NCBI GenBank assembly: GCA_903829015.1
Contig: CAIKOJ010000188.1
Span: 1-32,523, forward strand
DNA from: an uncultured Bacteroidota bacterium
Lineage (GTDB): Bacteria > Bacteroidota > Bacteroidia > Chitinophagales > Chitinophagaceae
Direction of reading: 5' to 3'
DNA length: 32,523 nucleotides
Shown piece by piece: positions 7,893 to 15,700 of the stretch; within the stretch, counting starts at the first letter, position 1; each line of letters opens with the position of its first letter. Both the position numbers and the translations under genes were made by a program. The notes beneath the pieces are model-generated. The model was not told the DNA's origin. It worked only from the letters and a program-made list of their open reading frames with translations, and ran no database searches.

Positions 7893-9089
7893 ATGCGTTC
7901 TACTAAGATATTATCTTTTATTTCAGCGGCTGCACTGTTGCTTATGTCAAAATCAAGTTTTGCTGCTGCTGTTCCGGCCCAGTCCGAAGCCGGCGGGAGT
8001 AATAATACAGTGTTGATAGTTTTGCTTTCACTCGTTGTGGTGTTAGTATTCTTCATTGGCATGTTAAGTAATACACTGATTCAGCTTACTGCAGTCGTTA
8101 AAGATAAGCTGAGAAAGGAAACGCAATCTGGCTCTGGCGTTGCCAAGGTTATTTTGCTTCTTCTATCTTTCACGTTGCCTGCACTCGATCTATTTGCCCA
8201 GAATCCGGCAGCAGGAAAGGCTACTCCTGCTTCAGAAGCGATAGGTGGAATAGCAGCAAACGACTTCTATACCATAATAACAGTTTTAGCCCTTGAGCTC
8301 ATTGTTATCTTTTCGCTGGTAATGTTTATCAAGTCGTTACTCAAAGCAATTAAAGGTAACCCTGAATTGGAGGGTGCTGCCGGATTACCAAAATACAATT
8401 GGTTCTGGGATAAGTTCAATGCTGCTGCGCCGATCGAGAAAGAAAAAGACGTATTGCTCGACCACGATTACGATGGTATTCAGGAGTTGGATAACAGTCT
8501 GCCACCATGGTGGAAGTATGGCTTCTATCTTACTATTATTGTTGGTATAATTTACATCTATCGCTTCCACATCTCGCACGATGGTTTGAGCTCTAAGGAA
8601 GAATACGAAGTAGCTATGCAGGCAGCTGAAGAAGATAAAGCGGCTTACTTGGCAAACTCAGCAAACAATGTAGATGAAAATTCAGTGACTTTGCTTACCG
8701 AAAAAGCAGACATCGGTGCAGGACAGGATCTTTTCACAAAGAACTGTGTGGCATGTCACCTTCAGGATGGTGGAGGTTCAGTAGGTCCAAACCTGACTGA
8801 CGAGTATTGGATACATGGTGGTGGTATCAAAGACATCTTCAAAACAATTAAGTACGGCTGGCAGGACAAGGGTATGAAGAGCTGGAAAGATGATTTCTCT
8901 CCGAAACAAATACAGCAACTGGCTAGTTTTGTGAATTCATTGAAAGGCACTCATCCTGCTGTACCAAAAGCTCCACAGGGAGATTTATACATCGAAGCCG
9001 GCAAGCCAGCTGGTGGGTCAGACAGTACAAAAGCTAAAACAGATACCGTTAAGGCTAAGACAGATACCGTTGCGGCAGCTAAAAAATAA
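7893..9089 (+). CDS. ccoP: cbb3 oxidase cytochrome c subunit III (CcoP), monoheme
   Basis: 398 residues. The N-terminus has a signal-anchor-like segment and extra hydrophobic helices (about 5-24, 39-60, 85-100, 125-150), then a conserved PPWW segment before the CcoP anchor helix (about 205-225), and a single cytochrome c domain with CVACH (C285, C288, H289) and GPNLTDEYW. Proteobacterial CcoP is diheme. Only one CxxCH is present here, and the N-terminal extension is of the type seen in Bacteroidota. Electrons pass through this heme to CcoO and CcoN. The C-terminus is a low-complexity Lys/Thr/Ala tail containing two tandem KAKTDTV units. It is followed by ccoG after 9 bp. Confidence 0.95.
   Translation: MRSTKILSFISAAALLLMSKSSFAAAVPAQSEAGGSNNTVLIVLLSLVVVLVFFIGMLSNTLIQLTAVVKDKLRKETQSGSGVAKVILLLLSFTLPALDLFAQNPAAGKATPASEAIGGIAANDFYTIITVLALELIVIFSLVMFIKSLLKAIKGNPELEGAAGLPKYNWFWDKFNAAAPIEKEKDVLLDHDYDGIQELDNSLPPWWKYGFYLTIIVGIIYIYRFHISHDGLSSKEEYEVAMQAAEEDKAAYLANSANNVDENSVTLLTEKADIGAGQDLFTKNCVACHLQDGGGSVGPNLTDEYWIHGGGIKDIFKTIKYGWQDKGMKSWKDDFSPKQIQQLASFVNSLKGTHPAVPKAPQGDLYIEAGKPAGGSDSTKAKTDTVKAKTDTVAAAKK
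9030..9071 (+). repeat. 21-bp tandem duplication in the ccoP tail
   Basis: Two 21-bp units (9030-9050 and 9051-9071) each encode KAKTDTV and differ only at two wobble positions. This is a recent in-frame duplication in the low-complexity C-terminal tail and a likely site of length variation between strains. Confidence 0.85.
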
Positions 9090-9098
9090 GCATATCTA

Positions 9099-10511
9099 AT
9101 GTTAGAGAAAGGAGGAGTGCAGGGAGATAGTTCTTTTAGAGACAAGGTAGCTACAGTTGATAAGACTGGAAAAAGAATATGGGTATTCCCCCACAAACCT
9201 GGGGGAGCCCTTTATAACCTGCGGTCATGGGTTAGCCTCGGTTATCTGATTGTATTTTTCGGGTTGCCTTTTGTTAAGATCCACGATCACCCGGTCTTTT
9301 TGATCAATGTTCTTGAACGCAGGTTCATACTTTTCGGGCAAATATTCTGGCCACAGGATTTTTTCATCTTTGCCCTCGGGATGGTGGTGTTTATAGTGTT
9401 CGTAGCACTATTTACAGTGGTTTTCGGTAGGGTCTTTTGCGGCTGGGCCTGTCCACAAACAATTTTTATGGAAATGGTTTTCCGTAAAATTGAATACTGG
9501 ATTGAAGGCGACGGACAAAAACAGAAGTTACTCGCCAAAGCACCATGGCACTCCGATAAGATCATTAAGAAAGGTGCAAAGCTCACCGCTTTCTGGATCG
9601 TCAGTTTTATTATTGCCAATACCTTTCTCGCCTATGTAATTGGTATAGACGAATTGGAGAAATGGATAAGTGAGCCTATGTCTAAGCACATTGGCGGGTT
9701 CATTTCACTCACCATTTTTACAACAGTCTTCTTCTTCGTGTATTTATGGCTTAGAGAGCAGGTTTGTACTGTAATTTGTCCTTATGGTCGTATGCAGGGT
9801 GTATTGCTCGACAAAGACTCAATAATAGTTGCTTACGATTACAAGAGGGGAGAGCAGCGTGGTAAGTTCCATAAGAATGAAGAAAGGGCAATTGGCGATT
9901 GTATTGATTGTGAACAATGCGTAAAGGTTTGCCCAACAGGTATTGATATACGCAACGGTACTCAGCTGGAATGTGTGAACTGCACCGCCTGTATCGATGC
10001 CTGCGACAGGATGATGGATGCTGTGGGATTGAACAGGGGGCTTATCAGGTATGCATCCGAAAATAATATCGCCAAAAAACAACCCTGGAAGTTTACCTGG
10101 CGTATGAAGGCATACACGATCGTTATGTGTTTGCTGCTCGGTGTTTTGGCCTGGTTACTAAGTACCAGATCTGATGTGGGAATTACCCTGCTCCGTACAC
10201 CCGGTCAATTGTATCAGGAAATGCCTAACCACCAGATGAGCAATCTCTACAACTATAAATTGCTCAATAAGACTTTCAAAGACAAGGTAGTGACTTTGAA
10301 GCCTGAAAACTTTAAGGGTACAATTAAACTGGTTGGCGAAAGTAGATTGCTAGTACCTAAAGATGGATATGCAACAGGTACTATGTTCATTATTCTCGAC
10401 GAGAAGGAAATGACTGGAAGGAAAACAAAAATAAGAATAGGCGTGTATGAAGGAGATGAGAAGATTTATACTATTAATACATCGTTCCTTGGTCCGTTCA
10501 ATGGTAATTAA
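9099..10511 (+). CDS. ccoG: Cytochrome c oxidase accessory protein CcoG (FixG, [4Fe-4S] copper reductase)
   Basis: 470-residue membrane iron-sulfur protein. CcoG family members reduce Cu(II) to Cu(I) for delivery to cbb3 oxidase. Visible are five probable membrane helices, a CGWACP motif (114-119), VCTVICPYGRMQG, and a di-cluster ferredoxin region: CIDCEQCVKVCP (C268, C271, C274, C278) and CVNCTACIDAC (C292, C295, C298, C302). The C-terminal 110 residues form the FixG Ig-like domain. It lies 9 bp after ccoP, with ccoH 19 bp later. The length is normal. Confidence 0.96.
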   Translation: MLEKGGVQGDSSFRDKVATVDKTGKRIWVFPHKPGGALYNLRSWVSLGYLIVFFGLPFVKIHDHPVFLINVLERRFILFGQIFWPQDFFIFALGMVVFIVFVALFTVVFGRVFCGWACPQTIFMEMVFRKIEYWIEGDGQKQKLLAKAPWHSDKIIKKGAKLTAFWIVSFIIANTFLAYVIGIDELEKWISEPMSKHIGGFISLTIFTTVFFFVYLWLREQVCTVICPYGRMQGVLLDKDSIIVAYDYKRGEQRGKFHKNEERAIGDCIDCEQCVKVCPTGIDIRNGTQLECVNCTACIDACDRMMDAVGLNRGLIRYASENNIAKKQPWKFTWRMKAYTIVMCLLLGVLAWLLSTRSDVGITLLRTPGQLYQEMPNHQMSNLYNYKLLNKTFKDKVVTLKPENFKGTIKLVGESRLLVPKDGYATGTMFIILDEKEMTGRKTKIRIGVYEGDEKIYTINTSFLGPFNGN

Positions 10512-10530
10512 CGTGTTTAAATAATATGTT

Positions 10531-10974
10531 ATGAAAATTAGTTGGGGTTGGAAAATAGGATTGCTATACGGTACATTTGTTGTGTTGATACTGGCTTTGG
10601 TGTTTGCTGCCAACAATCAACACTTCGATCTGGTATCTAAAGATTACTACGACGCAGAAGTAGGTTACCAAAAGGTGATCGACGCAGGCAAAAATCAGTC
10701 GGCTTTGTCCAAACCGCTGGCTATTCATGCCAACGAAACAACCGTTTTTATCGATTTTCCGGATGAGTTTAAGTCAAAGAAATTAGGTGGTGTGGTATTG
10801 TTTTATTCACCCGTAAATTCTGAGTGGGACTATAACTTCAAGATCAACACTGTCGATAACAGCATAACAGTACCTCGTACTGCGCTGCACAATACACGTT
10901 ATACCATCAAGATCAACTGCGTGGTAGATGGGAAACACTATTATCAGGAATCTGAATTATACCTGCATTCTTAA
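10531..10974 (+). CDS. ccoH: cbb3 oxidase assembly protein CcoH (FixH)
   Basis: 147 residues with a single N-terminal membrane helix (about 7-27), then a periplasmic beta-rich FixH domain. The segment DLVSKDYYDAEVGYQ after the helix is typical of FixH. CcoH interacts with CcoN during assembly of the oxidase. Its stop codon is directly followed by the ATG of the next gene, without a spacer. Confidence 0.92.
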   Translation: MKISWGWKIGLLYGTFVVLILALVFAANNQHFDLVSKDYYDAEVGYQKVIDAGKNQSALSKPLAIHANETTVFIDFPDEFKSKKLGGVVLFYSPVNSEWDYNFKINTVDNSITVPRTALHNTRYTIKINCVVDGKHYYQESELYLHS

Positions 10975-11685
10975 ATGAACACTTTTAGCTACACCTTGGC
11001 GTTACTTATGGGCTTCACAGGCAGTTTGCACTGTGCCGGCATGTGTGGGCCTATTGTATGGATCATGCCGTTCCAGCAATTTAGTGGCATAAAAAAAATT
11101 GCAGCCCTCGGTTTGTACCATCTCGGTCGTCTTTCAGTTTATGCGGGTCTGGCCGTAATTCTACATTCTTTCCGCAGTTTGTTCGATCCTAAATTGCAGC
11201 AATATATCTCCATCGGTCTTGGTATCAGTTTACTTTTGGTGGGCATTCTTACTTTTATTCCTAATCATGTGGCGAAATTCAATTTGCCCTGGTCTGAGTT
11301 TGTAAAGAAGCAATTAGGCAAATTCATTGGTAATCCCAGCATGGGTACCATGGCAGTTACTGGAGTATTAAATGGTTTATTGCCGTGCGGATTGGTATAT
11401 ATGGCATTATCTACTTCTTTGACTGCACAGTCTGCAACACAATCTGCCGCAATGATGTATGTATTCGGCTTAGGTACACTCCCCATGCTCGTAAGTATCA
11501 CTTTGCTGAAAACTAAGTTGTCAATATTGCGTACTACCCATGTGAGAAAACTGGTTCCTGTCATGGTCTTTGCTTTTGGATGCTTGTTTGTACTGAGGGG
11601 AATGAATCTGGGTGTGCCATACCTTAGCCCTAAGGTAGTTGTTGAGCAGCATGCTATTCATTCCTGCTGTTCTCATAAAAAATAA
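10975..11685 (+). CDS. SafE/TauE-UreH-like membrane protein at end of cco operon
   Basis: 236-residue polytopic protein with about six helices, of the UreH-like transmembrane (DsbD_2) family often annotated as sulfite exporter TauE/SafE. The first helix region carries SLHCAGMCGP (C20, C24), a conserved thiol or metal pair. The C-terminus HSCCSHKK (229-236) is rich in Cys and His and could bind copper. The ATG abuts the ccoH stop codon, so translation is probably coupled. Homologues commonly close cco operons, and a role in copper supply or cytochrome maturation is more likely than sulfite export. This is a family and context inference. Confidence 0.88.
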   Translation: MNTFSYTLALLMGFTGSLHCAGMCGPIVWIMPFQQFSGIKKIAALGLYHLGRLSVYAGLAVILHSFRSLFDPKLQQYISIGLGISLLLVGILTFIPNHVAKFNLPWSEFVKKQLGKFIGNPSMGTMAVTGVLNGLLPCGLVYMALSTSLTAQSATQSAAMMYVFGLGTLPMLVSITLLKTKLSILRTTHVRKLVPVMVFAFGCLFVLRGMNLGVPYLSPKVVVEQHAIHSCCSHKK

Positions 11686-11709
11686 TCATATAAATTATAA
11701 TTCAATAAC

Positions 11710-11721
11710 TGACCAAGGTCA
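11710..11721. promoter_or_regulatory. TGA-N6-TCA box 1 of the kinase/regulator operon
   Basis: TGA-CCAAGG-TCA, centred at 11715.5, is 51.5 bp upstream of the -7-like element at 11767. The spacing is identical to the boxes before the ccoI and ccoS units. It is followed by a T-rich tract and a second box two helical turns downstream. Confidence 0.68.
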
Positions 11722-11731
11722 TTTTTTTTAA

Positions 11732-11743
11732 TGATTAGGGTCA
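11732..11743. promoter_or_regulatory. TGA-N6-TCA box 2 of the kinase/regulator operon
   Basis: TGA-TTAGGG-TCA, centred at 11737.5, is 22 bp from box 1 and 29.5 bp upstream of the -7-like element. With the first T of the -7 element at -12 it would lie at -41.5, the class II CRP/FNR position. Both boxes are followed by TTTTT, so the repeat extends beyond the palindrome. Confidence 0.68.
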
Positions 11744-11766
11744 TTTTTCACTAGCTGGTAAGCTGG

Positions 11767-11774
11767 AATATTTG
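11767..11774 (+). promoter_or_regulatory. Probable -7 element of the kinase/regulator operon
   Basis: AATATTTG differs from TAnnTTTG only at the first base. It ends 8 bp before the ATG at 11782, which implies a very short 5' leader. The identical distance to the boxes of the other two units supports it. Confidence 0.45.
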
Positions 11775-11781
11775 CATTTGT

Positions 11782-13506
11782 ATGTCCGGCAACCATTTAT
11801 CAAACAGAAACCTATCTTTGTCTCCAGACGATAACAAAGTTGGTTTTGGTATGCCTTTTACAAAATTAAATACGAAGACTTTTCAGGCGCTTTTCAATTT
11901 TGCCAGTATTGGTATACTCGTCACTAATTCGAAAGGTGAGATCCAGATGGTCAACAGGTTTATTGAAAGCCAGTTTGGATATACAGAAGAGGAACTATTG
12001 GAGCGAAAGGTAGAGGCATTGATACCCGCCAGATTTTCAAAAAAACACGTTCACCATCGCGAAAGTTTTAATTCAGATCCGCACAGCCGCCCCATGGGAC
12101 TTGGCATGGAACTCTGGGGACAGAAAAAAAATGGTGTTGAATTTCCGGTAGAAGTTAGCTTAGGGCATTTTGAAATCGAAGGGGAACGTTTCGCACTGGC
12201 GTTTATCAGTGATATTACCCAGCGTAAGGAAACCGAGAAAGCCGTTGTTGAGCTGAATACGCATCTCGAGGAAAAGGTAAAAGAAGGAACTCAGTCACTC
12301 GCATTAACTGTGGCACAGCTGAGTGCGCAGATCAAAGAAACAGAAAGAAAGGATAAAGAGCTCGAGCGTGTAAATACTTTCCTCAACAATATCTGGAATC
12401 ATGCAGGCGCCATCATTTTAGTTTGCGATAAGGCTGGCATCATTCAATTTTTCAATCCTGCTGCCGAGAAATCGCTGGGATACACTTCAGCTGAAATTGT
12501 AAATGTACACACGCCGGTAATTTTCCATTCGGCCGAAGAACTTGCTGCCAAAGCTGAGGAATTTTCTGCTTGCCTTGATAAAAAGGTAAACCCCGATTTT
12601 TCAGTACTGGAAGCTTCAGCCGAATTGAACAGAGCCGGTGACCGCGAGTGGTACTATGTAAAAAAGGATAAAAGCCTTTTTTATGTATCACTTAATATTA
12701 CGCCGCTAAGGGGCGCGCACCATGAGGTGACCAGTTACCTAATGATCGCAATAGATATCTCAGAAAAGAAAAAAGCTGAAGTAGAATTGCTGGCGGCATT
12801 GGAGAAAGAAAAGGAACTGAATGAGCTGAAGTCTAGATTTGTATCTATGGCATCGCATGAGTTCAGAACGCCACTCAGTGCTGTATTATCATCTGCATAT
12901 TTGTTATCAAAATATACCAAGGGTGAGGAGCAGACTCAGCGGGACAAACATATACAGCGCATTGTTTCTTCGGTAGCTTCACTCACAGAGATTTTGAACG
13001 ACTTTCTCTCAGTAGGCAAAATTGAAGAAGGTAATATTCATGCCAACTACACCGAATACAATATTGAGAAGCAGATGGGCGATATTGTACTGGAAATGAA
13101 TCACCTGCTGAAGAATGGTCAGACAATTTCCTATATACATTCCGGCGACGCCATTGTTACGCTCGATGCCTCTATGATGCGGCATATAGTCACCAACCTG
13201 CTGTCAAATGCCATTAAGTTCTCGCCCGAAGAATCGGTTGTAGATCTTGTTACAGAAAATAATAAAAAGGAATTTAAACTTGTTGTCAGGGATCGGGGTA
13301 TCGGTATCCCCAAAGAGGATGTTCCAAGTCTGGCTAAGCGTTTCTTCAGGTCGTCAAATGTTACCAATATTCAGGGTACCGGTTTGGGGCTGCATATCGT
13401 AAATAAATATGCCGAGTTAATGAATGGGAAGTTAACTTGCAATAGTGTTTTGGGTAAAGGCACAGAATTCACAATTAGATTTAATAAAGTAACCAAAGGG
13501 ATATGA
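11782..13506 (+). CDS. PAS-PAS sensor histidine kinase, FixL-like
   Basis: 574-residue soluble kinase without membrane segments. In order: PAS domain 1 (about 35-150), a coiled coil (about 150-200), PAS domain 2 (about 200-330), HisKA with SHEFRTPLS (phospho-acceptor H359) and a HATPase with N-box TNLLSNAIKFSP, DRGIGIP and GTGLGLHIV. In PAS 1 the stretch LIPARFSKKH (80-89) aligns without gaps with the FixL segment around its heme-ligand histidine, placing H89 at that position, followed by the FixL-like GQKKNG-EFPVEVSLG. The distal arginine of FixL corresponds to Met109 here. O2 or redox sensing through heme is therefore possible, but many PAS domains with this pattern have no proven heme. The stop overlaps the regulator start (ATGA). 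Two TGA-N6-TCA boxes upstream suggest autoregulation. Confidence 0.93.
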   Translation: MSGNHLSNRNLSLSPDDNKVGFGMPFTKLNTKTFQALFNFASIGILVTNSKGEIQMVNRFIESQFGYTEEELLERKVEALIPARFSKKHVHHRESFNSDPHSRPMGLGMELWGQKKNGVEFPVEVSLGHFEIEGERFALAFISDITQRKETEKAVVELNTHLEEKVKEGTQSLALTVAQLSAQIKETERKDKELERVNTFLNNIWNHAGAIILVCDKAGIIQFFNPAAEKSLGYTSAEIVNVHTPVIFHSAEELAAKAEEFSACLDKKVNPDFSVLEASAELNRAGDREWYYVKKDKSLFYVSLNITPLRGAHHEVTSYLMIAIDISEKKKAEVELLAALEKEKELNELKSRFVSMASHEFRTPLSAVLSSAYLLSKYTKGEEQTQRDKHIQRIVSSVASLTEILNDFLSVGKIEEGNIHANYTEYNIEKQMGDIVLEMNHLLKNGQTISYIHSGDAIVTLDASMMRHIVTNLLSNAIKFSPEESVVDLVTENNKKEFKLVVRDRGIGIPKEDVPSLAKRFFRSSNVTNIQGTGLGLHIVNKYAELMNGKLTCNSVLGKGTEFTIRFNKVTKGI

Positions 13507-14561
13507 AAACCATACTGATCATTGAGGATAATGAAGACATCAGGGAAAATGTAGCTGAGATCCTGATGCTGTCTGATTACAAGGTACTAACTGCGGCCAA
13601 CGGCAAGGAAGGGGTAGAGGTAGCACAGAGAGCCATGCCCGATTTGATCATTTGCGACATAATGATGCCTGGGCTGGATGGCTATGGCGTACTGCATATT
13701 TTACACAAAGACCCCAAAACCCAAAACATTCCGTTTATATTCCTCACCTCCAAGAGCGAGCGAAGCGATTTCAGGTCGGCTATGGAAATGGGTGCAGATG
13801 ATTACATAACCAAGCCATTCGCTGGAAATGAATTGCTGAACGCAATAGAAGCTCGCTTTCAGAAAATTGATATTCTCAAAAAACAATTAACGCCCGATCT
13901 TGCTGGTTTTAATGAATTGCTGTCGTCTGTTGATAATAAAAAAACGCTGGAGACCTTAAAAGATGAAAGCAACACAGTAACCTATAAAAAAAGGCAGGTT
14001 ATTTATAAAGAAGGAGCTAATCCCCACTACTTATACTATATCGTTTCGGGTAAGGTAAAGACATATAAGACACACGAAGACGGCAAAGATCTGGTAGTAG
14101 ACCTCTACAACGAGGGCGACTTTTTCGGCTATCTGGCATTATTGCAGGGTACAACCTACCAGGAGAGCGCCGAAAGCATGAGCGACACCGAAGTGGCACT
14201 GATCCCCACCAGAGACTTTGAGCAGGTGATCAACAACAATCCCGAGACCGCTAAGAAGTTCATTGGTCTGTTGTCTAAGAACCTTGTGGAGAAGGAAAAG
14301 TTATTGCTCGGTATCGCCTACAATACTATTCGTAAAAAAGTAGCTGGTGCCTTGCTGAGTATGGAAAAGAAATACCACACCAACAAAAAAGAACCTTTCC
14401 TCGTAGATATCAGCAGAGACGAACTGGCCACCATTGCCGGCACAGCTACAGAGTCGCTTATAAGAACGCTCAGCGATTTCAAGAGCGAAAATCTGATAGA
14501 GATCAAAAGCGGCAAAGTGATCATTAACGATACCACCCGTTTGGAAAATCTGATTAGGTAG
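13503..14561 (+). CDS. Response regulator: receiver domain fused to CRP/FNR-type DNA-binding output
   Basis: 352 residues. The receiver domain (1-120) has the full set of active residues: E8/D9, phospho-acceptor D52, T82 and K104. After a linker comes a cyclic-nucleotide-binding-like fold (about 155-265) with SGKVKTYKT and EGDFFGYLALL, then an HTH_CRP domain (about 275-345). The recognition helix TATESLIRTL keeps Glu317 and Arg321 at the places of CRP Glu181/Arg185 and FNR Glu209/Arg213, which read TGA/TCA half-sites. It lacks the FNR iron-sulfur cysteines (only C51), so input should come by phosphorylation. The start overlaps the kinase stop by 4 bp. The likely targets are the TGA-N6-TCA boxes at 2168, 5250, 11710 and 11732. 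It would do in one protein what FixJ plus FixK do in rhizobia (inference). Confidence 0.94.
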   Translation: MKTILIIEDNEDIRENVAEILMLSDYKVLTAANGKEGVEVAQRAMPDLIICDIMMPGLDGYGVLHILHKDPKTQNIPFIFLTSKSERSDFRSAMEMGADDYITKPFAGNELLNAIEARFQKIDILKKQLTPDLAGFNELLSSVDNKKTLETLKDESNTVTYKKRQVIYKEGANPHYLYYIVSGKVKTYKTHEDGKDLVVDLYNEGDFFGYLALLQGTTYQESAESMSDTEVALIPTRDFEQVINNNPETAKKFIGLLSKNLVEKEKLLLGIAYNTIRKKVAGALLSMEKKYHTNKKEPFLVDISRDELATIAGTATESLIRTLSDFKSENLIEIKSGKVIINDTTRLENLIR

Positions 14562-14648
14562 ACTGATTGTGAACATTGATTTGGGGTTTGCCCGCTCTTT
14601 TCCTTTTTTCGTCTTACATCCTGCTGGTTTATTAATTAATTTAGCGGC

Positions 14649-15530
14649 ATGATCCTCGATCTGTTCAAAAACTTCTTCGTTTCAGACCCCACTATTAAAC
14701 GCCATTTACTTAAATCGGTATCATGGCGGATATTGGGTTCTATGGATACGTTGTTCCTCGGCTGGTTTGTCACCGGGCAGCTATCAGTTGGAGCGCAGAT
14801 TGGGGCATTGGAGTTGGTTACCAAAATGGTATTCTACTTCATTCATGAGCGTGTTTGGCACAGGTTCAGTTTTGGACTGCCCACACGCACATCAAAAGCC
14901 AATAAAGTCAAACAGCAGAATGAAGGCAAGCTCTTTGCACAGCAGGATCTGATAGACAGAAAGCAAAGGGAGTCGCTGAATGGGCACAAAGCCTATACTA
15001 TCTGGCTCACCGGACTCTCTGGCTCTGGTAAGTCAACTATTGCAAAGGCACTGGAAGCATGGTTTTATGAACAGCGTGTGAGGGCATTTGTGTTAGATGG
15101 CGACAACACTAGGTTGGGGCTGAACAGTGATCTCTCTTTTTCCAACGAAGACAGGAAAGAGAACATCCGAAGGGTCGCCCAGGTAAGTAAACTGATCAAT
15201 GATGCAGGCTCAATTGTGATCGCATCATTCATCGCTCCGTTTGAAGAAGACAGAACCGGTGCAAGGGCAATTGTAGGAAACGGTAACTTTTTAGAGGTCT
15301 TTGTAGATGCCAGCCTTGCCACCTGCAAAAGCCGTGATACTAAGGGGTTGTACAAGTTGGCTGAAGCAGGCAAGATCAAAGACTTTACCGGCGTGAGCAG
15401 TCCGTATGAGCGTCCGAAGTCACCCGATGTTCATATCAATACAGACAGTGCCTCGGTTGAAGATTCCTTAAACGCGGTTATTGCTTTTCTGCAGAGTACC
15501 GGTTTGATAGCAAAGGTCTCCTCTGAATAG
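14649..15530 (+). CDS. cysC: DUF2061 membrane domain fused to adenylylsulfate kinase (CysC)
   Basis: 293 residues. The N-terminal part (about 1-78) is a DUF2061 domain with two hydrophobic helices (SWRILGSMDTLFLGWFVTG and the region to FYFIHERVWHR). A hydrophilic linker leads to an APS kinase domain (about 112-290) with P-loop GLSGSGKST (122-130), DGDNTR (150-155), and the conserved substrate-binding segments VIASFIAPFEEDR and FTGVSSPYERP. It phosphorylates adenylylsulfate to PAPS. The DUF2061 part suggests membrane attachment. No ATP sulfurylase (cysDN or sat) or PAPS reductase is in the window, so the PAPS may serve sulfation rather than assimilation; a sulfotransferase lies 3.6 kb downstream. 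The start at ATG 14649 is preceded by an AT-rich 87-bp gap without a clear terminator. Confidence 0.92.
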   Translation: MILDLFKNFFVSDPTIKRHLLKSVSWRILGSMDTLFLGWFVTGQLSVGAQIGALELVTKMVFYFIHERVWHRFSFGLPTRTSKANKVKQQNEGKLFAQQDLIDRKQRESLNGHKAYTIWLTGLSGSGKSTIAKALEAWFYEQRVRAFVLDGDNTRLGLNSDLSFSNEDRKENIRRVAQVSKLINDAGSIVIASFIAPFEEDRTGARAIVGNGNFLEVFVDASLATCKSRDTKGLYKLAEAGKIKDFTGVSSPYERPKSPDVHINTDSASVEDSLNAVIAFLQSTGLIAKVSSE

Positions 15531-15700
15531 TTGTTTCATTTCTTTAACCTTTTGTAATTTCCTCATCGGATCCGGCTTATTTGTTTCGGTTTCGGCGTTA
15601 TTTTTTCTTTTCCTGTTGGATTTACGAACTTTTTATATTCTTTTGTATACTGTTCTTGAATTCAATACAATGCAATAGTCGCTGATTGAGATCGAACCTT

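Noticed and set aside
10975..11685. Annotation as a true sulfite/taurine exporter
   Set aside because: The family label is historical; the Cys pair, the Cys/His tail and the place in the cco operon favour a role in copper or cytochrome maturation.
13503..14561. Annotation of the regulator as FNR or cAMP receptor
   Set aside because: The receiver domain is complete, the FNR cluster cysteines are missing, and nothing shows nucleotide binding; it is best described as a receiver-CRP fusion.
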